The notes beneath the pieces were generated by a model. That model saw nothing but the letters and a program-made list of their open reading frames with translations, ran no database searches and was not told where the DNA came from. A stretch of DNA of 13,544 bases, taken from the NCBI GenBank assembly GCA_028289725.1, contig JANQOH010000394.1, positions 1-13,544 of the forward strand. Direction: 5' to 3'. A program made the position numbers and the translations under genes. Shown in pieces: positions 7,608-12,420 of the stretch (its first letter is position 1; the number at the start of each line of letters is the position of its first letter). Source of the stretch: Alphaproteobacteria bacterium. Lineage in GTDB: Bacteria; Pseudomonadota; Alphaproteobacteria; UBA7887.

Positions 7608-8513
7608 ATGTTTCATGGGTCAATTACCGCGCTGATCACGCCCTTCGAAGGCGGCAAGATCGCCGAGAAGACCTTTCAGGAATTCGTCAATTGGCAGGTC
7701 GAGCAAGGCTCTCACGGCCTGGTGCCATGCGGCACGACGGGTGAGTCGCCGACCTTGAGCCACGCGGAGCATCGGCACGTCACGGAGATGTGCATCGATG
7801 CGGTCGCGAAACGAGTGCCCGTGATTGCCGGCGCCGGGTCGAACTCGACTGAGGAATCCGTCAGCCTGACAAAACACGCACATCAAGTGGGCGCCGACGC
7901 GGTGCTGGTGGTGACGCCCTATTACAACAAGCCGACGCAGGAAGGGCTCTACCGTCATTTCGAAGCGGTCGCCGCCGCCGCGGATATTCCGGTGATCATT
8001 TACAACATTCCGGGCCGCTCGGTCGTCAATATGTCAGTCGAGACAATGGCGAGACTGGCCAAGATCGACAACATCGTTGGCGTGAAGGACGCGACAGCGG
8101 ATTTAACGCGCCCGCTCATGGAACGCCAAGCGATCGGTGACGATTTCTGCTTGCTGTCCGGCGAAGACGGAACGGCGCTTGCTTATCTCGCCAATGGCGG
8201 TCATGGCTGCATTTCGGTCACGGCCAATATCGCGCCGGCGCTGTGCGCTGATGTGCAGACTGCCTGGCGGGATGGCGACGCCAAGCGGGCGCTGACGCTG
8301 CACGATACGCTCATGCCGCTGCATGCCGATCTATTCGCGGAAACCAGTCCGGGACCGGTCAAGTACGCGGCACAGATCTTGGGTTTGTGTTCCGGCGAAT
8401 TGCGATTGCCGATGGTTGAAATTACTGAGGCGACCAAAGCGAAAGTGCAAGTGGCGCTTCAGGCGTCCGGACTGATCAGTGAGGACGTCAAGCAATGGCG
8501 GGCAGCGACCTAA
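7608..8513 (+). CDS. dapA: 4-hydroxy-tetrahydrodipicolinate synthase
   Basis: Condenses pyruvate with L-aspartate-4-semialdehyde, the first committed step towards diaminopimelate and lysine; cytoplasmic (beta/alpha)8 barrel. 301 residues, against 292 in E. coli. Seen: SITALITPF at the N-terminus, GTTGESPTL with the active-site Thr43/Thr44, TPYYNKPTQEGLY (103-115), YNIPGRS with Tyr132 and the carboxylate-binding Arg137, and GVKDAT with the Schiff-base Lys160. GGAGGA (7595-7600) lies 7 nt before the ATG. The stop lies 19 bp inside smpB, so the two genes are tightly coupled. Lys160 and the surrounding motifs fit true DapA; NanA- or KdgD-like members of the superfamily are less likely, given the GTTGESPTL and YYNKPTQEG motifs. 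Confidence 0.95.
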   Translation: MFHGSITALITPFEGGKIAEKTFQEFVNWQVEQGSHGLVPCGTTGESPTLSHAEHRHVTEMCIDAVAKRVPVIAGAGSNSTEESVSLTKHAHQVGADAVLVVTPYYNKPTQEGLYRHFEAVAAAADIPVIIYNIPGRSVVNMSVETMARLAKIDNIVGVKDATADLTRPLMERQAIGDDFCLLSGEDGTALAYLANGGHGCISVTANIAPALCADVQTAWRDGDAKRALTLHDTLMPLHADLFAETSPGPVKYAAQILGLCSGELRLPMVEITEATKAKVQVALQASGLISEDVKQWRAAT

Positions 8514-8965
8514 AATCGCGGGTCGTCGCCCAGAATCGCAAAGCCCGGCACAACTACATCATCGAAGACACACTCGAGGCCGGCCTGGCACTGGTCGGCA
8601 CCGAGGTGAAATCTTTGCGTGAAGGAAAAGCCAGCCTGGGCGATGCCTTCGCGCAGTCGACCGATGGCGAGATGTACTTGGTTAACGCGCATATCGCGCC
8701 GTATGGGCCGGCGAACCGTTTCAACCACGAGCCATTGCGGCCTCGGAAGCTGCTCTTGCACCGACGCGAGATCGCACGCCTTACCGGCCTGGCCCAGCGC
8801 CAGGGTTACACGCTCGTGCCGCTCAAGCTTTACTTCAACGGGCGGGGCCGCGCGAAGGTCGAGCTTGGAATCGCGCGCGGCCGCAAGCTGCACGACAAAC
8901 GTGACCGGGCGAAGGAGCGCGATTGGCAGCGGGAGAAGGGCCGTCTTTTGCGCGGCAAGGTCTAG
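8495..8965 (+). CDS. smpB: SsrA-binding protein (tmRNA partner)
   Basis: Binds tmRNA and carries it to stalled ribosomes for trans-translation. 156 residues, the normal SmpB length. Seen: NRKARHNYIIEDTLEAGLAL, GTEVKSLREGKASLGDAF, AHIAPY, HEPLRPRKLLLHRREI, GYTLVPLKLYFN, and GRAKVELGIARGRKLHDKR followed by the basic C-terminal tail RDRAKERDWQREKGRLLRG, which reaches into the mRNA channel. The ATG at 8495 lies inside the end of dapA, with GAGGAC (8481-8486) 8 nt upstream, also inside dapA. No tmRNA (ssrA) gene is recognisable in this window; in alphaproteobacteria it is usually a permuted two-piece RNA encoded elsewhere. Confidence 0.97.
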   Translation: MAGSDLKSRVVAQNRKARHNYIIEDTLEAGLALVGTEVKSLREGKASLGDAFAQSTDGEMYLVNAHIAPYGPANRFNHEPLRPRKLLLHRREIARLTGLAQRQGYTLVPLKLYFNGRGRAKVELGIARGRKLHDKRDRAKERDWQREKGRLLRGKV

Positions 8966-9006
8966 GCTCAGGATTACGAGACCGATAGACCGGGCCGAGC
9001 TTGCCG
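8953..9006 (+). repeat. Inverted-repeat segments across the smpB stop codon
   Basis: CGGCAAG (8953-8959) pairs perfectly with CTTGCCG (9000-9006), and directly inside it GTCTA (8960-8964), holding the first bases of the smpB stop, pairs with TAGAC (8986-8990), leaving a 9-nt bulge. Only TTTG follows, so this is not a classical terminator. It may be an mRNA 3'-end structure or chance in GC-rich DNA. Confidence 0.3.
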
Positions 9007-9030
9007 TTTGAGCCCGCGACTTGACCAGCG

Positions 9031-9054
9031 TCACTTCGTGATCGGGAATTCCCG
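9031..9054. repeat. Two adjacent short palindromes
   Basis: TCACTTCGTGA (9031-9041; 4-bp arms, 3-base loop) is followed one base later by the perfect 12-bp palindrome CGGGAATTCCCG (9043-9054). This could be a protein-binding site or part of an RNA 3' structure; the function is unknown. Confidence 0.35.
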
Positions 9055-9162
9055 CGCATTCTAGGTGGCGCGTATGGGATACCGAGAGATCGATCGCCTC
9101 CCTGCTTGGTGCGCCAGACGCCTAACCGCAAATCAGACATTCGAATTGGTGCGACTGAATTT

Positions 9163-9207
9163 GGGCCATGTGCGCGGACTGGGCCGGCGCGCGTGGCCCA
9201 TTTTTTT
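9163..9207 (+). terminator. Rho-independent terminator after the dapA-smpB unit
   Basis: GGGCCA (9163-9168) pairs with TGGCCC (9194-9199), and the stem continues inward through GCGCG against CGCGC with a small internal mismatch. One base after the stem comes a run of seven T (9201-9207). It lies about 200 nt after the smpB stop and before the peroxidase promoter region. Confidence 0.8.
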
Positions 9208-9286
9208 GCGCCACTAATTTGCTAATGTGTGCGAGACCTCCTTGTGAGAGGACGCGATTAGGGGCGGGAAAGCGACAGGAAGCGCA

Positions 9287-9853
9287 ATGACCACATCGAT
9301 CAAATTCAGACTCGGCCTGATGGCCGTCATGGTGGGAGCTATGGTTTTGGGCCAATCCGGACCGGCTTCGGCCGCATCCGCGCACAATTTTTCTTTCACC
9401 TCGATCGACGGCGATCCGTTGGCCATGTCGGACTATGACGGCAAGGTCGTTTTGCTCGTCAATACGGCCTCGTTCTGCGGCTTCACGCCACAATATGACG
9501 GCCTACAAACGCTCTGGGAGCGTTACCAAGAAGATGGATTGGTCGTGCTTGGCGTTCCGTCCAACGACTTTGGCGCTCAGGAACCGGGCGACGAAGCTGA
9601 GATCAAAGCCTTTTGCCAAGCTAACTATTTGGTCGACTTCCCGATGACCAGCAAACAGGTGGTGTCGGGGACGGATGCACATCCACTCTACCAGTGGCTT
9701 GCGGACGAGCTTGGCCAAGCCTCAACGCCGCGGTGGAACTTTCACAAGTATCTGATCGGCGCGGATGGGACCGCAATTCGATCCTGGTCGACCCGTGTCG
9801 CGCCCATGTCGGACGAAGTGATCTCGGCGATAGAAGAAGCGCTCGAGCAGTAG
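9287..9853 (+). CDS. Secreted glutathione peroxidase-family thiol peroxidase
   Basis: 188 residues. A signal peptide (hydrophobic core about 9-22, cleavage near GPASA|A after 29) suggests export to the periplasm, unlike the usual cytoplasmic enzyme. The mature part is a GPx domain: NTASFCGFTPQYDGL with peroxidatic Cys64, SNDFGAQEPG with Gln98, and PRWNFHKYLIG with Trp150 and Asn151, completing the Cys-Gln-Trp-Asn tetrad. Cys110 in IKAFCQANY aligns with the resolving Cys of thioredoxin-dependent plant and insect GPx, so it is probably a 2-Cys enzyme reduced by a thioredoxin-like protein rather than glutathione. The middle cysteine of the common FPCNQF motif is Ser92 here. AGGAAG precedes the ATG. 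No predicted partner lies next to it; it stands alone between a terminator and a convergent gene pair, 18 bp from the glycosylase stop. Confidence 0.93.
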   Translation: MTTSIKFRLGLMAVMVGAMVLGQSGPASAASAHNFSFTSIDGDPLAMSDYDGKVVLLVNTASFCGFTPQYDGLQTLWERYQEDGLVVLGVPSNDFGAQEPGDEAEIKAFCQANYLVDFPMTSKQVVSGTDAHPLYQWLADELGQASTPRWNFHKYLIGADGTAIRSWSTRVAPMSDEVISAIEEALEQ

Positions 9854-9871
9854 GGTAGGGAAACTGATATC

Positions 9872-10552
9872 TCAGGCGGCGCGTGCCATTAAGTGATCGC
9901 GAACCTGTTGAAACACGGCCTCGAACATGGCCGGGGTCAGGCGCCCCGTATTGGTGTTGTAGCGGGAGCAATGGTAGCTATCGAACAAGGTGACCCGATC
10001 GCTGAGCCCGTGTGCCGCACCGTGCTGGAAGGGGTGGTCAGCGCGCCGGGCTGAGAAAACCGCCAACACCGCTTCATGAGCCACGCGTCCGAGCGCCAAA
10101 ATCGCTTTCAAATTGCGCAATGCCGCGATTTCCTGCCCCAAGAAATCACGGCAGGTCTTCATCTCCGCGCCGATCGGTTTGTTGTCCGGCGGCACACAAC
10201 GCACAGCGTTCGTGATGCGACAATCGCGGAGCGTCAATCCGTCGTCGGCGCGGGCGCCATATATCCCGCTCGCGAAACCGAAAGCCGTCAGTGTTGGATA
10301 GAGCAAGTCGCCGGCGGCGTCGCCCGTGAAGGGACGGCCGGTACAATTCGCGCCGCGAAGGCCTGGCGCCAGGCCGACGACAAGAAACTGCGCATCCAGC
10401 GGGCCAAACGGATCGACGGCGCCGTTGTGGAAATCCGGAAACGCCTGACGATTGGCTTCGCGGAATTCCACAAGCCGAGGACACAGCCCGCAATCAGGTG
10501 GCGGTGGAGCGAATCCGATCGATGGTTCAACCACCCGCTGCGCCGAGCTCAT
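9872..10552 (-). CDS. Uracil-DNA glycosylase, family 5 (UDGb) type, Fe-S cluster
   Basis: Removes uracil (family 5 enzymes also remove hypoxanthine and other deaminated bases) from DNA to start base excision repair. 226 residues from the ATG at 10552. Seen: four cysteines spaced as in the [4Fe-4S] family 4/5 enzymes (Cys21 and Cys24 in DCGLCPRL, Cys119 in RCVPP, Cys134 in TCRDFL); motif I GLAPGLRGANCTGRPFTGD (60-78), which lacks the acidic catalytic residue of families 1 and 4, a family 5 trait; ITNAVRCVPPDNKP; and SYHCSRYNTNTGRLT (193-207) with His195. The frame stays open 67 codons further upstream, but that part is antisense-free shadow of the NYN gene and has no family similarity. The chosen start overlaps the NYN stop by 26 bp, with no strong ribosome site; a GTG at 10534 is an alternative. 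Confidence 0.9.
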   Translation of the reverse strand: MSSAQRVVEPSIGFAPPPPDCGLCPRLVEFREANRQAFPDFHNGAVDPFGPLDAQFLVVGLAPGLRGANCTGRPFTGDAAGDLLYPTLTAFGFASGIYGARADDGLTLRDCRITNAVRCVPPDNKPIGAEMKTCRDFLGQEIAALRNLKAILALGRVAHEAVLAVFSARRADHPFQHGAAHGLSDRVTLFDSYHCSRYNTNTGRLTPAMFEAVFQQVRDHLMARAA

Positions 10553-11156
10553 CCGGTTCGTCGTCGTAGAACTCTTCTTCCTCGTCGTCGGGCTCAACGA
10601 CATGAACTTCCCGTTGCGGCCGGTTTTGCGGCGTTCGCGCGATTTCGTCGCTAAGGTCCTGAAGTTCGATGAAGATATCGGCTTGCCGGCGGAGTTCGTC
10701 TGCGACCATGGGCGGCTGGGACCGCACGGTGGATACGACCGATGCGCGCACACCCTTGCGCTGAATGGCCTCGATCAACCGGCGGAAGTCGCCATCGCCG
10801 GAAAACAGGAAAACGTGGTCCACCCGATCCGCCATTTCCATGACATCAATGGCGAGTTCGATATCCATATTGCCTTTGATCTTCCGACGCCCTTGCGAAT
10901 CAGTAAATTCCTTGGTCGGCTTAGTGACCATGGTATAGCCGTTATAATCGAGCCAATCGACCAATGGACGAATCGGCGAGTATTCCTGATCATCAAGCAA
11001 GGCGGTGTAGTAAAAGGCGCGAATTAATCTCCCTTTGTTCGAGAAGTATTCAAGAAGCCTCTTATAGTCGATATCGAAGCCAAGCGACCGAGCCGCATTG
11101 TATAAATTCGAGCCATCGATAAATAATGCGATGCGCTCTTCTGGATAGAAAATCAT
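10527..11156 (-). CDS. NYN domain (LabA/DUF88) putative ribonuclease
   Basis: 209 residues. NYN proteins share the PIN/FLAP nuclease fold and are predicted, and in some cases shown, to be metal-dependent ribonucleases. Seen: ALFIDGSNLY with Asp14 and Asn17, the middle acidic motif KGNMDIELAIDVM with Asp98 and Asp104, and LFSGDGDF with Asp121 and Asp123, a complete acidic active site. The domain covers about 5-165; the tail from about 188 is strongly acidic (DDEEEEFYDDEPDE) and probably unstructured. Start ATG at 11156 with GAGGAAG 7 nt upstream. The first 60 or so codons are clearly more AT-rich than the neighbours and use TTA leucine codons, rare elsewhere here. It is followed by and overlaps the uracil-DNA glycosylase, and is divergent from folK. 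The biological substrate is unknown. Confidence 0.9.
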   Translation of the reverse strand: MIFYPEERIALFIDGSNLYNAARSLGFDIDYKRLLEYFSNKGRLIRAFYYTALLDDQEYSPIRPLVDWLDYNGYTMVTKPTKEFTDSQGRRKIKGNMDIELAIDVMEMADRVDHVFLFSGDGDFRRLIEAIQRKGVRASVVSTVRSQPPMVADELRRQADIFIELQDLSDEIARTPQNRPQREVHVVEPDDEEEEFYDDEPDELGAAGG

Positions 11157-11182
11157 TAATCTGCTTCCTCACAAATCGTGTT

Positions 11183-11208
11183 TCTCCGCGGGCCCCGCCC
11201 CGAGGAGA
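11183..11208. repeat. GC-rich hairpin in the NYN 5' leader / folK upstream region
   Basis: TCTCCGCGGG (11183-11192) and CCCGAGGAGA (11199-11208) pair at 9 of 10 positions around a 6-nt loop. On the plus strand TTTTGGTTT follows, so it resembles a terminator reading towards folK, yet no plus-strand gene lies before it. On the minus strand it would sit in the NYN mRNA leader, 27 nt upstream of the start codon. Confidence 0.45.
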
Positions 11209-11215
11209 TTTTGGT

Positions 11216-11261
11216 TTGATCACGTTGCTCATTGATTTCAAAAGGTCCCCAACGTGACCAA
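11216..11261. repeat. Inverted repeat in the NYN/folK divergent promoter region
   Basis: TTGATCACGTTG (11216-11227) and CAACGTGACCAA (11250-11261) are complementary at 11 of 12 positions, with a 22-nt spacer. Arm centres are 34 bp apart, a little over three helical turns, which fits a pair of operator half-sites in the only promoter-bearing region for both flanking genes. A TATAGC at 11275-11280 could be a folK -10 box. The regulator is unknown. Confidence 0.45.
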
Positions 11262-11303
11262 CACCACACCACACTATAGCAACTTATCGGTTGCCGTGGC
11301 GCA

Positions 11304-11846
11304 ATGTTGCAAGAGATGCACGCTTTCGTAGCGCTTGGCGCCAATCTACCCGGGCCAGCAGGACAGACCCCTTTGGCGACGTGCAAAGCCGCGGTCGACA
11401 CCCTGGTGGCGCGGATCGGACCGGTCGTCGCCCTGTCATCGTGGTACGAATCCGCGCCGGTGCCGCCATCCGATCAACCGCGCTTCGTCAATGGCGTCGT
11501 CCGCCTTAAGACCGAGCTGGCGCCACGCATCATCCTCGAGACACTGCACGACATCGAACGCGCCGCCGGACGCACCCGCCGACAGCGCTGGGAAGCCCGA
11601 GTGCTGGATCTCGATTTGCTGGCCGTTGGAGACCTGGTTTTAGAGGCGCCGGATGGTCCGGTTCTGCCCCATCCCCGAATCGCGGAGCGCAGTTTCGTGC
11701 TGCGGCCCTTGGCGGAGGTCGGGGCGGATTGGCGCCACCCGATTACCGGCCACACCCCGGCCGAAATGCTCGATGCACTCACCGAGCCGTCGGAAACGAC
11801 AATTCTTCACGAAATCAGTGGCAAAAACGCGATTAGGCGCGGTTGA
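11304..11846 (+). CDS. folK: 2-amino-4-hydroxy-6-hydroxymethyldihydropteridine pyrophosphokinase (HPPK)
   Basis: Transfers pyrophosphate from ATP to 6-hydroxymethyl-7,8-dihydropterin in folate synthesis; cytoplasmic. 180 residues, slightly longer than E. coli FolK (159). Seen: FVALGANLPGP, SSWYESAPV, RFVNGVVRL (60-68), GRTRRQRWEARVLDLDLL with metal-binding Asp102 and Asp104, and LPHPRIAERSFVLRPLAEV. The C-terminal part past about 150 (MLDALTEPSETTILHEISG) is a common alphaproteobacterial extension. Start is uncertain: ATG 11304 (used here) or ATG 11316, four codons on; neither has a clear Shine-Dalgarno. It is the first gene of a likely folK-rpoZ-rsh run, although rpoZ also appears to have its own promoter overlapping the folK stop. 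Confidence 0.94.
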   Translation: MLQEMHAFVALGANLPGPAGQTPLATCKAAVDTLVARIGPVVALSSWYESAPVPPSDQPRFVNGVVRLKTELAPRIILETLHDIERAAGRTRRQRWEARVLDLDLLAVGDLVLEAPDGPVLPHPRIAERSFVLRPLAEVGADWRHPITGHTPAEMLDALTEPSETTILHEISGKNAIRRG

Positions 11847-11871
11847 TTCGCCGCACCGTGCTAAATAGTAT
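11843..11871 (+). promoter_or_regulatory. Putative sigma-70 promoter of rpoZ
   Basis: TTGATT (11843-11848, overlapping the folK TGA stop) and TAGTAT (11866-11871) are 17 nt apart, each matching 4 of 6 consensus positions. Transcription would start near 11878, about 74 nt before the rpoZ ATG. By-eye call. Confidence 0.4.
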
Positions 11872-11951
11872 CCGGTCCTCTTGAAATTCGGCCGCGCGTT
11901 CGCCTTTTGCAAGGAAAGGCATCAAGCCGGCACACCAAGGAGAAGATTACG

Positions 11952-12344
11952 ATGGCGCGAGTAACCGTAGAGGATTGTGTGACCAAAATCCCGAACCGGT
12001 TCGAATTGGTCATGGCGGCGTCCCAGCGGGCGCGCGACCTGTCGGCGGGCGCGGAACCGACGCTTGACCGCGACAACGACAAGCACCCCGTCATCGCACT
12101 TCGGGAAATCGCCGAGGACAAGTTCACGCCGGACGAGTTGCGCGAGGCTCTCGTGCTGGGGCTTCAGCGTCATGCCGAGGTGGACGAGCCGGAAGAAGAG
12201 TCGATGGAACTGCCGAGCTCAGATTCTGATCTGCTCGGCGAGATCGCCGCAAGCGGCCAGATGCCTGGTATGCAAGTTGTCGGCGCGGGCGATGCGGGCG
12301 CGGCGGCAGGGCCGGACGTTGCGATTGACGGCGGGGAAGATTGA
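11952..12344 (+). CDS. rpoZ: RNA polymerase omega subunit
   Basis: Small core subunit that binds the C-terminal part of beta-prime and, in proteobacteria, forms part of ppGpp site 1. 130 residues from the ATG at 11952, which has AAGGAGAAG ending 6 nt upstream; the frame is open 15 codons further but without homology. Seen: MARVTVEDC, IPNRFELVMAASQRARDL (14-31), DNDKHPVIALREIAEDK (42-58), and then a long acidic and Gly/Ala-rich tail (about 75-130: EPEEES, SSDSD, GAGDAGAAAG). E. coli omega is 91 residues; long tails are usual in alphaproteobacteria. The neighbouring rsh makes the alarmone that acts at the omega/beta-prime site. Confidence 0.96.
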   Translation: MARVTVEDCVTKIPNRFELVMAASQRARDLSAGAEPTLDRDNDKHPVIALREIAEDKFTPDELREALVLGLQRHAEVDEPEEESMELPSSDSDLLGEIAASGQMPGMQVVGAGDAGAAAGPDVAIDGGED

Positions 12345-12372
12345 CCGCGGCGGTCCAACAAAAATGTACGGC

Positions 12373-12407
12373 AAAAGCGGCCAACGCCGGGTGCGGAGGC
12401 CGCTTTT
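12373..12407 (+). terminator. Perfect inverted repeat between rpoZ and rsh, terminator- or attenuator-like
   Basis: AAAAGCGGCC (12373-12382) and GGCCGCTTTT (12398-12407) are fully complementary across 10 bp, with a 15-nt loop. The 3' arm ends in TTTT, and a second TTTT lies at 12412-12415. It lies 28 nt after the rpoZ stop, and only 13 nt remain before the rsh ATG. It may end rpoZ transcripts partially, leaving rsh dependent on readthrough. Confidence 0.6.
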
Positions 12408-12420
12408 CGAGTTTTGAGTC

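Larger units (their letters stand above)
8966..9286. other. 321-bp intergenic region without a confident gene
   Basis: It holds the outer arm of the structure over the smpB stop, two adjacent palindromes at 9031-9054, a rho-independent terminator at 9163-9207, and about 80 nt of leader before the peroxidase gene. A 47-codon ORF (9074-9217), preceded by AGGTGG five bases before its ATG, encodes an Arg-rich peptide, but its last codons run through the terminator and I recognise no family. No tRNA, tmRNA or other known RNA fold is recognisable by eye. Confidence 0.55.

Noticed and set aside
9074..9217. 47-codon ORF as a real gene
   Set aside because: Despite a plausible ribosome site, its 3' end runs through the rho-independent terminator and the Arg-rich product matches no family I know; kept only as part of a finding.
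8966..9286. A tmRNA or tRNA gene near smpB
   Set aside because: No T-loop consensus, CCA end or cloverleaf is visible; the ATTCGAATTG near 9140 lacks matching stems.
10553..10753. 67-codon upstream extension of the uracil-DNA glycosylase
   Set aside because: It is an out-of-frame reading of the NYN gene, Ser/Thr/Arg-rich and without family similarity; glycosylase homology begins near DCGLCPRL.
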